Shown: one piece after another, positions 18,116 through 27,196 of the stretch
How the letters are laid out: each line of letters begins with the position of its first letter
How positions within the stretch are numbered: position 1 is the stretch's first letter
DNA from: Chitinophaga qingshengii
GTDB taxonomy: Bacteria > Bacteroidota > Bacteroidia > Chitinophagales > Chitinophagaceae
Assembly (NCBI RefSeq): GCF_014529935.1
Contig: NZ_JACVFC010000001.1
Location: 1,364,001-1,428,000, forward strand
Length of the DNA stretch: 64,000 bases
Direction of reading: 5' to 3'
Notes under the pieces: generated by a model
Seen by the model: the letters and a program-made list of their open reading frames with translations, nothing else
Told to the model about the DNA's origin: nothing
Databases searched by the model: none
Position numbers and translations under genes: made by a program

Positions 18116-19444
18116 TTACTTCGCTATTTCTATTTTTACTTTCTTATTCTTCAGCCGTTCGTCCTTGATCAGTTGCAGCGTATGTGAGGCTTTGGATTTC
18201 ACGATGGCTGCAAAAGAGAAGAAGTCCTTCACATCTATCAGGCCCACATCTTCTTTTTTGAGCATTCCTTTTTTCGTGAGGAAGCCCACAATATCTATTT
18301 TATTCACCTTATCCTTTTTGCCTACGGAGATGTACAGCGTAGTCCATTTAGGCTTTTGCGGTAAAACAGCTTCCTGTGGCAGTTCGATGGTTTCCACCTC
18401 TTCGGTCACATAAGGCATCAGTTTTTCATCCGGCGCCAGGATGACGATAGCGGTGCCGCTGGCTTCCATTCTGGCGGTACGGCCATTACGGTGTGTCCAG
18501 CTGTCTTCCGTATGCGGCAGGTGGAAATGGACGATATAGCGGATATTGGGGATATCCAGTCCGCGGGCGGCCAGGTCGGTAGTGACCAGTACGTTGACGG
18601 TACCGTTGCGGAATTTGCACAGGGCACTGTCGCGGTCGCGCTGCTCCATAGCGCCGTGGTAAAATTCGTTGAGTATTCCTTTTTCCCGCAGCATGGTGCT
18701 GGTACGTTCTACCGCATCGCGGTGGTTACAGAACACGATGGTAGAGCGGTTTCCGAGGTGGCAGATGAGGCGGAAGAGGGTATCTACCTTATCGTTTTCC
18801 GGGGACAGTACCTGTTTGTAAGCCAGACGGGCCTGGGGAGTACCGTCTTCCGGGAGGAAATTCAGTTTCTCAGGCTTGTTGAGCTGTACAAAATCGGGGA
18901 TTTCCACCGCTTCGGTAGCGGAGGTCAGTATCCTTTTGTTGATATTCTGCAGAGATTCAACGATAAACGCCACTTCTTCCTGGAAGCCCAGTTCGAGGGT
19001 TTTATCAAATTCATCAAGCACCAGTGTCTGGATAGTGTCTGTGGTGATATTGCCTCTGCGGATATGGTCACCGATACGGCCGGGAGTGCCTACGATGAGG
19101 GCTGGTGGCTGTATCAGGTTGTTTTCCTCGGTTTCCCGGAGGTGGCCCCCGTAGGTAGCTGTGATTTTATGGCCGGTGCCCATCAGTTTAAACACTTTTT
19201 CTATCTGTAGTGCCAGTTCACGGGAGGGCACTACAATCATAGCCTGTGTTTTTTTCAGGGCCGGGTCCAGCCGGTCGAGGACGGGCAACATAAATGCGAG
19301 GGTTTTACCGGAGCCGGTGGCCGACAGGAGGATCACGTCCTGTTCCTGTTGGTTGGCCGCCACGGACGCTTCCTGCATTTCGTTGAGCGCTTCAATCTTG
19401 AGATTGGAAAGAATATTTCCTAATGAGTATGTTCCTTTTTGCAT
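18116..19444 (-). CDS. DEAD-box family ATP-dependent RNA helicase (DEFD variant) with DbpA-like C-terminus
   Basis: The 442-residue helicase has motif I SATGSGKT (41-48), Ia VPSRELALQ (72-80), TPGR (120-123), motif II DEFD (144-147, Phe in place of Ala), motif III SAT (175-177), motif V VLVTTDLAARGLDIPN (285-300) and motif VI HRNGRTAR (318-325). The last about 75 residues (WTTLYISVGKKDKVNK, DIVGFLTKKGML, VGLIDVKDFFSFAAI) resemble the DbpA RNA-binding domain, which targets DbpA to 23S rRNA, so a ribosome assembly role is likely. A -7 box TACTTTTG lies only 7 bases before the ATG, so the mRNA may be almost leaderless. Confidence 0.94.
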   Translation of the reverse strand: MQKGTYSLGNILSNLKIEALNEMQEASVAANQQEQDVILLSATGSGKTLAFMLPVLDRLDPALKKTQAMIVVPSRELALQIEKVFKLMGTGHKITATYGGHLRETEENNLIQPPALIVGTPGRIGDHIRRGNITTDTIQTLVLDEFDKTLELGFQEEVAFIVESLQNINKRILTSATEAVEIPDFVQLNKPEKLNFLPEDGTPQARLAYKQVLSPENDKVDTLFRLICHLGNRSTIVFCNHRDAVERTSTMLREKGILNEFYHGAMEQRDRDSALCKFRNGTVNVLVTTDLAARGLDIPNIRYIVHFHLPHTEDSWTHRNGRTARMEASGTAIVILAPDEKLMPYVTEEVETIELPQEAVLPQKPKWTTLYISVGKKDKVNKIDIVGFLTKKGMLKKEDVGLIDVKDFFSFAAIVKSKASHTLQLIKDERLKNKKVKIEIAK

Positions 19445-19451
19445 TTGCAGG

Positions 19452-19459
19452 CAAAAGTA
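19452..19459 (-). promoter_or_regulatory. -7 promoter box of the helicase gene
   Basis: TACTTTTG on the minus strand fits TAnnTTTG exactly. No clear TTTG is found at the -33 position. The start codon follows within 8 bases. Confidence 0.45.
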
Positions 19460-19483
19460 CGAAAATAAAAATTGGGGCCGTTG

Positions 19484-20404
19484 TTAGCGGACCGGTTCGC
19501 TAAAAAGGTCGGGTAATACCCAGCGGGCCTTGTATATTTTAAGGCCGGCCTGCATAAATACCCGCTTTCCCTGTGCGTCCAGGACTTCGTCTGTCCACCA
19601 GGAGACTTTAGGCTTGCAGACGATCACCGGGAAACCTGCCGGACCGGAAGATACGCTCTTGATATTGGCCTGGATAGTGGGCGCGGGCGACAGTTTCCGC
19701 GTATTTACATCAAACCTGTACACATGGGTGGTGTTGGTGAGCCACAAACTGTTTTCACCATAAACCGGGTAGAGATCGTGGGCTTCAGTACCGGGCAGCA
19801 GCATACTGGTATCCCGCAGCAGGTCGGGCGCCTGGCGGTCGTTGTTGTAACGGTATGCGATCATACTATCCATGGCGGCGGTCCACAGCCGTTGACGGGC
19901 AGCATCCCATACTACATTATGCCCGAAAGCCACCTGTATCTTTTTCGTATAGCCATTGGCATTATATCCGGTGGTATCTGTTTTAAACACCATCAGGTAG
20001 TTACCGGTACTGGAGGCGCTGACGATATTACCATCCGGTAAAATGGCCGCCGAGTGGGTATTACCGCCGGCATAGCCATAGAAGACCGTCTTTTTATCCG
20101 CGATACGGATCAGGGCTACTCCCCCGCCGGAAGCGGTAGTGAGGATATATTTACCATTATTTACCGCTTTCACTTCGCTGGGGTTGTTGAACCATTTGAC
20201 ATGTTCCGGTTGCACTCCACACAGGGCGGGCTTCCATTCCCAGATAATTTTTCCGGAGGATACATCAGCGATCACGACACGATGTTCCGCCTGTTCAGCC
20301 AGCACTATGCAACGTTGACAGTTGTTGACAGCCGTATCCGGCGAGGCTATACACATCTTCCCCCCAAAAAATAATATAAGGACAACAGCGATAAATTTAT
20401 TCAT
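19484..20404 (-). CDS. DUF6528-type secreted beta-propeller protein
   Basis: The 306-residue protein has a short N-terminal hydrophobic signal (MNKFIAVVLILFFGGKMCIA|S). Repeated blade-like strands follow (HRVVIADVSSGKIIWEW, NNGKYILTTASGGGVALIRI, HSAAILPDGNIVSASSTGNYL, HNVVWDAARQRLWTAAMDSM). The pattern matches DUF6528, a Bacteroidota propeller family of unknown activity. Four Cys lie near the N-terminus of the mature part. It is divergent from the small lipoprotein gene with 39 bases between starts. It probably acts in the periplasm. Confidence 0.8.
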   Translation of the reverse strand: MNKFIAVVLILFFGGKMCIASPDTAVNNCQRCIVLAEQAEHRVVIADVSSGKIIWEWKPALCGVQPEHVKWFNNPSEVKAVNNGKYILTTASGGGVALIRIADKKTVFYGYAGGNTHSAAILPDGNIVSASSTGNYLMVFKTDTTGYNANGYTKKIQVAFGHNVVWDAARQRLWTAAMDSMIAYRYNNDRQAPDLLRDTSMLLPGTEAHDLYPVYGENSLWLTNTTHVYRFDVNTRKLSPAPTIQANIKSVSSGPAGFPVIVCKPKVSWWTDEVLDAQGKRVFMQAGLKIYKARWVLPDLFSEPVR

Positions 20405-20443
20405 TGTTCTAGTTTAGATTTTTAAAATTTGTTACTTTAGGTT

Positions 20444-20899
20444 ATGAAGACACTACCTTATTACTTACTGCTGGCAGCTATCGTTACGTCCTGCGGACAG
20501 GCCGGCAACCAAACTAATAAAAATACCGACAGTTTAAAAATTGACGTGACCAGCGGTGACGCCTGTTTTTTGAGAACGACGGGAAAAGACAGTATATCGT
20601 TGCAATTGCACATACAGGACAGCAGCGTTACCGGCGATCTTAGTTATCGCTATTTTGAAAAAGATAAAAACAACGGTACCCTTAGTGGCAGTATCCACAA
20701 CCATATTATCAGAGCGCAATACACGTTTATGAGTGAAGGTACCCAGAGCATCCGCCCGGTGGTATTCCGTTTGCAGGACGACAAGGCCTACGAAGCTGTA
20801 CCTGACAGCATCAACCCGGAAGGCATCCCTGTTTTCCCTGGAGAGGAGGCCGCGCTCAAATTTGACACAACGCCTCTTTTAAAAATTCCCTGTAAGTAA
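20444..20899 (+). CDS. Small lipoprotein of unknown function
   Basis: The 151-residue protein has a lipoprotein signal ending in IVTS|C (Cys17) and a linker rich in Asn and Thr. A compact beta-rich domain follows (ISLQLHIQDSSVTGDLSYRYFEKDKNNGTLSGSI). The phrase 'T(G)DLxYxxxEKDxNxGTxxGxI' is common in Bacteroidota lipoproteins of unknown role. It is followed after 17 bases by an outer-membrane beta-barrel gene, with which it may form an operon. Confidence 0.8.
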   Translation: MKTLPYYLLLAAIVTSCGQAGNQTNKNTDSLKIDVTSGDACFLRTTGKDSISLQLHIQDSSVTGDLSYRYFEKDKNNGTLSGSIHNHIIRAQYTFMSEGTQSIRPVVFRLQDDKAYEAVPDSINPEGIPVFPGEEAALKFDTTPLLKIPCK

Positions 20900-20916
20900 A
20901 TAGGGGTAGATATAAA

Positions 20917-21930
20917 GTGAAGTGTCGATATCGAAACCGATTTTATTTTTTCGATATGGTACACTTTCTTTCCAGCATTCAGACACGGCTCACGCAGCAG
21001 CCGGTACGTATTAACCTTGCATACTGGCTGCTGCCGGTCCTTTTACTGATAGCCGGCACCACCAAAGCACAGCTGGGCGCCAGTAGTCTGAATGCCCCGG
21101 GCATTGCTATCAATGCCGATTATCAGCCTTCCAGCCATTATATACGTCCGGAAGATTCCCTCAAAATGCCTGCTACGACTGTACAGCGCCGTCTTAGCCT
21201 GGGCGCGGGTTTTTGTTTATCTCAAAGAATAGATACTGCCACCGGCAAAATACGGGCATGGAACCTCGGCGTGATGGGCAGTTACACCAGTTTCTCCAAC
21301 AAGGATTACGAAGGAGCCATATTTCCGAAAGAACTGCTGGGAGCATCCATAGGGTTGCAACACATACGTACGCTCAACAACAAATGGAGCCTGATGGCGA
21401 TGATATCCGCAGGGTTGTTTACCGATATGGAAAAAATAGATTACAACGATGTGTTTCTCAACGGTGGTGTGATCTTTATCCGCAAAATAAACCCCAAATT
21501 AAACCTGGGCTTGGGTGCCGCACTCACCAACAGCTTCGGTACACCGATGATATTACCCGCCCTGCTGGTACAGTGGCGTACAGGAAACCGCTTCAAGGTG
21601 GATATCAACTTCCCCGAAAACATCAGCGTCAGCAGTGCGCTCAGCAAATACGACGATCTGGCGCTCGCTTTCCGCTTCAACGGTGGCGCTTATGACGTGG
21701 AAAACGGAAAAGACGGTAAACGCCTGATGGGATACCAGGAAATGAGTCTGGGCCTGGAAAACACGCTGCATCTCACGAAGAAAATAGATTTTAACCTGGC
21801 CGGCGGTACTGTGTTGTTGCGTTCTGTAACGTTTAAGGATAAGAAACTATCCGATATCTTCTCTGAAAAGCCGCAACACCGGTTGGCAACGAACCTGTTT
21901 GTAAGCGCGGGTATACGCTGCCGGTTCTAG
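20917..21930 (+). CDS. DUF6268-type outer membrane beta-barrel protein
   Basis: The 337-residue frame starts at 20917; an ATG at 20956 (MVHFLSS) is also possible. A signal-like helix (LAYWLLPVLLLIAGTTKAQ) precedes alternating strands typical of a small barrel (AWNLGVMGSYTSFS, WSLMAMISAGLFTDM, LNLGLGAALTNSFGTP, FKVDINFPENISVSSALS). The C-terminus ends in a final strand with an aromatic residue (FVSAGIRCRF), the outer-membrane insertion signal. The pattern matches DUF6268. Function unknown. Likely co-transcribed with the lipoprotein upstream. Confidence 0.8.
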   Translation: MKCRYRNRFYFFDMVHFLSSIQTRLTQQPVRINLAYWLLPVLLLIAGTTKAQLGASSLNAPGIAINADYQPSSHYIRPEDSLKMPATTVQRRLSLGAGFCLSQRIDTATGKIRAWNLGVMGSYTSFSNKDYEGAIFPKELLGASIGLQHIRTLNNKWSLMAMISAGLFTDMEKIDYNDVFLNGGVIFIRKINPKLNLGLGAALTNSFGTPMILPALLVQWRTGNRFKVDINFPENISVSSALSKYDDLALAFRFNGGAYDVENGKDGKRLMGYQEMSLGLENTLHLTKKIDFNLAGGTVLLRSVTFKDKKLSDIFSEKPQHRLATNLFVSAGIRCRF

Positions 21931-21932
21931 GC

Positions 21933-21952
21933 CCCATGGCTAAAGCCATGGG
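21933..21952. repeat. REP-like palindrome
   Basis: CCCATGGC-TAAA-GCCATGGG, a perfect 8-bp stem with a tetraloop, 2 bases after the barrel gene. A related but degenerate GGCTAAAGC element occurs at about 9462. It may be a dispersed palindromic element or an additional transcription stop. Confidence 0.55.
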
Positions 21953-21992
21953 TTAAGATGTTTGTCTTGCGTGAATAATAAAATTCTCTTTT

Positions 21993-22038
21993 AAAAAAGG
22001 ACCGGCGGGGCCATCATCAGATGGGCCGCCGGTTTTTT
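21993..22038. terminator. Bidirectional terminator between barrel and lipase genes
   Basis: ACCGGCGG (22001-22008) pairs with CCGCCGGT, extended by GGCCAT/ATGG inner pairs. It is flanked by A6 on the left and T6 on the right, between convergent genes. Confidence 0.85.
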
Positions 22039-22039
22039 A

Positions 22040-22999
22040 TCAGGCTTTACAATTACCCTTATTAAAATTGAGGATATCCGGGTTGTCAATTCCATTCAAT
22101 CTATCCAGTGTATACTGGTAAACCGGCAACTGGTGAGCGCATCCCGCTCCGGGTTTTACCTGCGGATATTTTGAAGAATCAATCTGGTAACCACCGGCTA
22201 CCGGAACATAGATATTGGGGCCGTTCAGGGGGAATTGCGGAAGACTGGGAACACCATCCGGCAGATTATGTATGCGGTAGTTTACCTTTACGCTGTCGTT
22301 GTACGTAGCGGCAAATGCGGCGTTGCCGGATAGCGGCGACGCGTAGGTATACACGCACAGATCCATTCCCTGACCTTTGCCTACTGCCAAAGCAGCAGCA
22401 AGATAGGTAGCCAGTGACGCTCCCAGGCTATGGCCGTTCACCACGGTCCGTACCTTCATCACATCAGGCATCAGCGCTGTGGGATCAGCCGCCAGTAACG
22501 GCAATAAAAGCGGTATCACCTGTAAAGGAGAGTCCGGAGGAGAAACGACCAGGCCGGATTCATACAAATCATAAAAACCGGCTGGAACCACCGCATTGTT
22601 ATTAAACTCCTTAAAGGCCGTAGGCACAAAAAAGCTGTCCGCAATGGCTTCCAGTAAATTTTCCGTACCACGGATAGCCACCACGTACTCCTTCGTAGTT
22701 TTGTTTTGCGCTATAAAACCATAATAGACCAGGTCAAGACCTGCTCCGGGAGCGATGATGTCATTCATCTGAATATTGTACAACAGGTTGTAGTTGGTGA
22801 AAAAGTCCTGGTCCACCAACGACTGGAAGGCTGTATTGTCACAAATATCCTGATACGCCTGTAAGGAAGGATTCAGCTGGGTAGCCTTGTCTTTCTGTAA
22901 CACCGCCTGTTTGAAGAGAATATCTGCCAGGTTGGTGATTTTGGCGTACTTAACGGCCTCTGACAGAGAAACGGCTAAAGATTGAACTTCGGTTTCCAT
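22040..22999 (-). CDS. Class 3 lipase family protein
   Basis: The 319-residue alpha/beta hydrolase has the lipase nucleophile elbow VNGHSLGASLA with Ser191, the preceding strand EYVVAIRGTENL typical of fungal-type class 3 lipases, and PAGFYDLYES as in that family. The catalytic His is probably in the HQLPVYQY segment near the C-terminus. There is no obvious signal peptide, so a cytosolic or non-classically secreted enzyme is likely. It hydrolyses ester lipids; the substrate is unknown. It is separated from the TonB receptor gene by a strong terminator and seems monocistronic. Confidence 0.88.
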   Translation of the reverse strand: METEVQSLAVSLSEAVKYAKITNLADILFKQAVLQKDKATQLNPSLQAYQDICDNTAFQSLVDQDFFTNYNLLYNIQMNDIIAPGAGLDLVYYGFIAQNKTTKEYVVAIRGTENLLEAIADSFFVPTAFKEFNNNAVVPAGFYDLYESGLVVSPPDSPLQVIPLLLPLLAADPTALMPDVMKVRTVVNGHSLGASLATYLAAALAVGKGQGMDLCVYTYASPLSGNAAFAATYNDSVKVNYRIHNLPDGVPSLPQFPLNGPNIYVPVAGGYQIDSSKYPQVKPGAGCAHQLPVYQYTLDRLNGIDNPDILNFNKGNCKA

Positions 23000-23128
23000 G
23001 GAATAATGGTTTTGAGGGTGAAAAAAGGAAATGATACTTTGAGGTGTTGTTAAATATAATCCGGATTAATTAGTTATCCTAATTTAATGCATTTTATTCT
23101 TTTCCAAACATTATGAGTTCCCACAAAC

Positions 23129-23170
23129 AAAAAAAAGATCGCAGGAGATAACCTCCTGCGATCTTTTTTT
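23129..23170. terminator. Strong intrinsic terminator after the TonB receptor gene
   Basis: GATCGCAGGAG-ATAAC-CTCCTGCGATC, an 11-bp perfect stem, with A8 on the left (U-tract for the minus-strand transcript) and T7 on the right. Confidence 0.9.
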
Positions 23171-23203
23171 GTTGTGACTTTTACTATTTATAATAAATAT
23201 CCA

Positions 23204-25684
23204 CTAGAATTTATAGGAAACAGTACCCACGAACTGGGTTGGCGGAATCGGGTTGATGCTGTAGTTTTCGTGTATGTAGTAGTTATAGGTATTGGTGACG
23301 TTAGACACTTTACCCATGACTGCAAAACGTTTGAAAGTATAACCGGCGCTGAGGTCCAGGGTAGTGTAACCCGGAACGGAGATCAAACGGTTTAAAGGAC
23401 CGGCAGGAGGCGCTTTCTGTCCTACTGTATTATTCCAACCGGCATAACGCTGACCGATATAATAGAAACCTGCACCTACTTTCAGGCCTTTGATAGCTGA
23501 TTTTTGGAAAGTATAGAAAGCGCTGGCGTTAGCAGTATGGTTAGGGTTACCCACCAGGCGTTGACCAGGGATCACAGAGCCTTTGGAGTCAGGCGTTTTT
23601 TCCACGGTCATGCTGTTATAGCTGTAACCACCAATAACGTCCAATCCTGGCAGCGGATGACCAGCAATGTCCACTTCTACGCCCTGGCTGAGGGTTTCAC
23701 CGATCATCATTTTGATGTTGGTATCTGTGTTGATACTAGTCCCATCAGCTTTGAAAGGTGCTGTTTGTGCGTAGTTATTATTGCGGATACGGTATCCTGT
23801 TACATTTACAGACAGCAGACCTTTAAAGAAATCATTTTTAACACCTACTTCATACTGATTGATAATAGATGGTCTCAGGTTGTCGCCATATATATCCTGA
23901 CCGGTATTGGGTGTAAAGGAAGTTGAATAGCTGGCAAACAAAGCCGTAGTAGCAATTGGTTTATAAACGATACCGAAGCGGGGAGATACGGCGTTGTCAT
24001 ATTTACCTTTACCTACCGTTTTGGAACCATCTTTAAAGCTGTAGCTAACTGTTGCTTCATTTTGCAGATAAGATACGCGAACACCAGCCAATACTTTCAG
24101 TTTCTCGGAGATGCTCACCAGATCCTGGATATAAGCACCCAGCCTGTTAATAGGCACGTTATTCACGCTTTGCAATGTAGCCTCCGGCATATCTGTACGA
24201 CGGGTATATTTTGCCGGATCATATACGCTGATACTGTCATAAATACCTGCTGTTTTAGGAAGTACAGAAGGTACACCGTAAGTATAAGTACCCGTTACGT
24301 AACGGTCTGCATCTACTCCGGCCAACACGGTATGTTCGACTGCACCGGTTTTGAATTTACCGGTCAGGTCTATCTGCGCAGCATAATAATCTTCATTAGT
24401 AGCGTTTCTACCCAGCGGGCGCCTCCAGATACCCAGTGTATCGAACTGAATTCTTTCAATGGAATAATAGTCGCGGGTATATTTTGAATAAGACACCAGT
24501 CCGTTAATAGACCAGTTGTCGTTGAATTTATGTTTGATGTTCGCAGAAGCGGTAGATTGCTGGGTATGGGCATACTGCCAGAGGGCACCGTAAAAAGTAT
24601 TACGGGATGCTTTGTTGATGATGGTATCGGCAATGGACCCCAGGCCGAAGTCCGGTGTAAAATCATGTTTCAGGTAATCGCCCTGTACCAGCAGTTCGGT
24701 ACGGTCGCTCAGTTTGAAGAGCAGGGATGGATTTACATAATATCTTTTGGAGTGTACCTGGTCACGGTAGCTGTCTGCCGTTTCAAAGGTACCGTTTACG
24801 CGGTAGGCGATTTTGGAAGAGATAGGGCCGTAAACATCGAAAGCTGGTTTCAGCAGGCCGTAGCTGCCGGCTCTCAGACTTACTTCTCCACCGAAGTTAA
24901 ATTTAGGTTGTTTGGTCACCATGTTCATCACAGCACCGGGAGCTACGTTACCATACAGAATGGCAGCGCTGCCTTTAAGGATTTCCACTCTTTCGAGGGA
25001 GCTCATTTCGGGCATGGCGCCGGAGTTTACACGGGTACCGTTTTTAAACATATTAGTGCTGGAGAAACCATAACCGCGGGCGTTGAAAGTTTCCTGGGTA
25101 CCGGCGCGCTGGGAGGCCATGTATACGCCGTTCACGTTTTTCACCACATCGCTGAGGCGTTGTGCCTGCTGATCTTCCAGCACTTCATGACCGATGATGG
25201 CCACGCTCTGGGGGAGGTCCATTACCGGCACCGGCAGTTTACCGATGGATACCGGTTTGCGGTTGATGGTGCGGGTGCGGGTACCGTCTACTACTACTTC
25301 ATTCAGTTGGCTGGCCGTATTCTGAAGGTCCAGGTGGATCTCCGTGGCCTGGTCAGGTCCGACAGTGATTGTTTTTTGGATAGTCTGACAACCGGTGCAG
25401 GTGATCACGAGTGTGTACACGCCCGGTTTGATGTTTTTAACGGTAAAAGTCCCGTCCTCATTGGTAAGGGTGCCTTTTTTGGTGTCTTTCAGTCCAATCG
25501 TCACAAATGCTGCAGGTTCGCCATCGGCTGTATTGATTTTACCTTTGATAACGCCGTTCTGTGCCATCACAGCAACATTTATCAAAACAAAAACAATCAG
25601 GAAGTATATTTTTTTCAACGCTCTAAATTTTGCGCAAAGGAACGCCGGGATCGCTTTTTTTAATGAACGAATCGGGAAAAGCAT
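23204..25684 (-). CDS. TonB-dependent siderophore-type receptor with CarboxypepD-like N-domain
   Basis: The 826-residue outer-membrane receptor carries a signal peptide, then a carboxypeptidase D-like domain (IKGKINTADGEPAAFVTIGL, about 47-125) that includes the unusual CTGCQT. The plug has the FhuA/FecA-type hallmarks (VPVMDLPQSVAIIGHEVLED, GVYMASQRAGTQETFNARGY, SSLERVEILKGSAAILYGNVAPGAV in part), and a 22-strand barrel ends in FVGTVSYKF. Such proteins import ferric siderophores. The ATG at 25684 adds 22 basic residues before the signal peptide. A TTG at 25618 (MKKIYFLIVFVLINVAVMAQ) would give a textbook signal and may be the true start. No siderophore biosynthesis or FecR genes are adjacent. 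Confidence 0.93.
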   Translation of the reverse strand: MLFPIRSLKKAIPAFLCAKFRALKKIYFLIVFVLINVAVMAQNGVIKGKINTADGEPAAFVTIGLKDTKKGTLTNEDGTFTVKNIKPGVYTLVITCTGCQTIQKTITVGPDQATEIHLDLQNTASQLNEVVVDGTRTRTINRKPVSIGKLPVPVMDLPQSVAIIGHEVLEDQQAQRLSDVVKNVNGVYMASQRAGTQETFNARGYGFSSTNMFKNGTRVNSGAMPEMSSLERVEILKGSAAILYGNVAPGAVMNMVTKQPKFNFGGEVSLRAGSYGLLKPAFDVYGPISSKIAYRVNGTFETADSYRDQVHSKRYYVNPSLLFKLSDRTELLVQGDYLKHDFTPDFGLGSIADTIINKASRNTFYGALWQYAHTQQSTASANIKHKFNDNWSINGLVSYSKYTRDYYSIERIQFDTLGIWRRPLGRNATNEDYYAAQIDLTGKFKTGAVEHTVLAGVDADRYVTGTYTYGVPSVLPKTAGIYDSISVYDPAKYTRRTDMPEATLQSVNNVPINRLGAYIQDLVSISEKLKVLAGVRVSYLQNEATVSYSFKDGSKTVGKGKYDNAVSPRFGIVYKPIATTALFASYSTSFTPNTGQDIYGDNLRPSIINQYEVGVKNDFFKGLLSVNVTGYRIRNNNYAQTAPFKADGTSINTDTNIKMMIGETLSQGVEVDIAGHPLPGLDVIGGYSYNSMTVEKTPDSKGSVIPGQRLVGNPNHTANASAFYTFQKSAIKGLKVGAGFYYIGQRYAGWNNTVGQKAPPAGPLNRLISVPGYTTLDLSAGYTFKRFAVMGKVSNVTNTYNYYIHENYSINPIPPTQFVGTVSYKF

Positions 25685-25754
25685 TTACGCAAAGCGGAAA
25701 AACCTGCACCAGATTATTTTACTGCATTGATATTTAATTATTTATATATTATTT

Positions 25755-25790
25755 AAATACCTGACGCCCGTAACAGATGCCAGGTATTTT
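25755..25790. terminator. Hairpin downstream of the NmrA-like gene
   Basis: AAATACCTG and CAGGTATTT (9 bp) enclose a 17-base loop between the NmrA-like gene end and the TonB receptor promoter region. The downstream tract is AT-rich but not a pure U-run. Confidence 0.55.
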
Positions 25791-25800
25791 CCGGATTGGA

Positions 25801-26628
25801 TCATTGTTCGTTCCAGATTCCGGTTGCGGCAGTGGCGTGGGCATAGTTCCCAAAATCGCGGGGCGTTCTTTTAAGAGCCCGTTGCACGCCATTGCCCAAA
25901 CTCTCATTACGACCGTCGAGCACTTCGGTAAAAAGGTAGGATATCAGCCAGATATGGTCTTCGGGGATACCATATTGCCTTAACATGTCGATATACTCTC
26001 CCATGGGAACATGCTGGTACTCGATGGAACGGCCGGTGGCCTGCGCCACTTCGGCAACCGCTTCCGCGAAAGTGAGCAAACGGGGACCAGTCAATTCATA
26101 CAGTTCACCGGCATGGCCATCTTCCGTTAGCGCGGCCACTGCAACGTCTGCGATATCATCGGCATCAATAAAAGGCTCGCGCATCCCACCGGCAGGAAGG
26201 GCCACAAAGCCAGCCTGTAAAGGCTCCAACAGGTACCCTTCGCTAAAGTTCTGGCTAAACCAGGCACAGCGAAGGATGGTCCATTCCAACCCGGAATCCA
26301 TCACGATTTCTTCACAAGCCTGGGCTTCCGGTTCACCACGACCGGAAAGCAGCACGACCCGCTTTACACCACCGGCCACCATTACCTGTGTAAAGGTGCG
26401 GATCGTGTCTACCGCCCCTGGCACCGCCAGGTCGGGATAATAACTCAGGTATACGGTGGCAACACCTTCCAATGCTGGTTTCCAGGTAGCAGGCGCTTCC
26501 CAGTCGAACGCCGGAGAACCGGAACGGGAACCTACCCTGTAAACCCGGTTTTTTGCTTCCAGTAATTGTGCGATCCTTCTGCCGGTTTTACCGGTACCAC
26601 CTAATATTAATACGGTTGTCTGTTGCAT
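25801..26628 (-). CDS. NmrA-like NAD(P)-binding oxidoreductase
   Basis: From the ATG at 26628 the product is 275 residues: MQQTTVLILGGTGKTGRRIA, an NAD(P)-binding GGTGxTGR motif of the atypical short-chain/NmrA-QOR2 type. VKRVVLLSGRGEPEAQ follows, then EWTILRCAWFSQNF (a hallmark of NmrA-like reductases) and FIDADDIADVAVAAL. The frame is open for 42 codons upstream, but that part is basic, has no conserved sequence and reaches across the divergent gene's start, so the internal ATG is used. Likely a cytosolic reductase or redox-sensing protein. It is divergent from a DUF4440-like lipoprotein. Confidence 0.9.
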   Translation of the reverse strand: MQQTTVLILGGTGKTGRRIAQLLEAKNRVYRVGSRSGSPAFDWEAPATWKPALEGVATVYLSYYPDLAVPGAVDTIRTFTQVMVAGGVKRVVLLSGRGEPEAQACEEIVMDSGLEWTILRCAWFSQNFSEGYLLEPLQAGFVALPAGGMREPFIDADDIADVAVAALTEDGHAGELYELTGPRLLTFAEAVAEVAQATGRSIEYQHVPMGEYIDMLRQYGIPEDHIWLISYLFTEVLDGRNESLGNGVQRALKRTPRDFGNYAHATAATGIWNEQ

Positions 26629-26719
26629 GGTTCGTTTGTTTTTATATGTCAAAACTAGCACCCTGCACATCCGGAAAATAGAACAAAACCGACACCGCCT
26701 TTTTTTGTACCTTCTGTAC

Positions 26720-27187
26720 ATGAAAACTATTATACCCCTGTTACTAATGGCCATCCTGGCCTTCGGCTGTCAACCAACAGATAACATGGTCAGCGCGGCC
26801 GATAAAAAAGCCCTGCTCAAAACAACGCAAGCTATCCGCGATGGCTTCGCCCGTGGCGATGTACCAGCCATCCTGGCCCTGCATCATCCGGAAGTCATCA
26901 AATATTTTGGCGGGAAAAATGTGGTCATCGGCCGGGAGGCCATGAAAAAAGGATTAACAGAAATGTTCGCTCATTCAAAAATGGAATTTGTGGACCATGA
27001 GCTGGAAAGCCTGGTGTTTCATGATAATACCGCCGTGGAGACCAGCATATTCACCATCAAGGTAACCCATAAAAATGGCGCCCCTCCTACCCTGGCGCAT
27101 GGCCGGGCCATGGTGGTATATGTGAAGTATAAAGACAGCCCGACTGGCTGGGCTTCTATCAGAGAGATGGCGCAGGAAGCACCATGA
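26720..27187 (+). CDS. SnoaL/DUF4440-like lipoprotein
   Basis: From the ATG at 26720 the product has 155 residues, with a lipoprotein signal ending in ILAFG|C (Cys17). An NTF2-like cone fold follows: IRDGFARGDVPAILALHHPE, VIGREAMKKGLTEMF, HDNTAVETSIFTIKVTH and HGRAMVVYVKYKD. This is the DUF4440/SnoaL-like pattern; members bind or process small hydrophobic molecules, mostly without known substrate. The frame is open further upstream, but that part lacks the signal and overlaps the divergent gene. It is separated from the sulfatase gene by a long AT-rich inverted repeat. Confidence 0.85.
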   Translation: MKTIIPLLLMAILAFGCQPTDNMVSAADKKALLKTTQAIRDGFARGDVPAILALHHPEVIKYFGGKNVVIGREAMKKGLTEMFAHSKMEFVDHELESLVFHDNTAVETSIFTIKVTHKNGAPPTLAHGRAMVVYVKYKDSPTGWASIREMAQEAP

Positions 27188-27196
27188 AATATTCAG

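Noticed and set aside
24530..25663. 377-aa open frame antisense to the TonB siderophore receptor
   Set aside because: A shadow of the real receptor frame. No start context, signal or motif.
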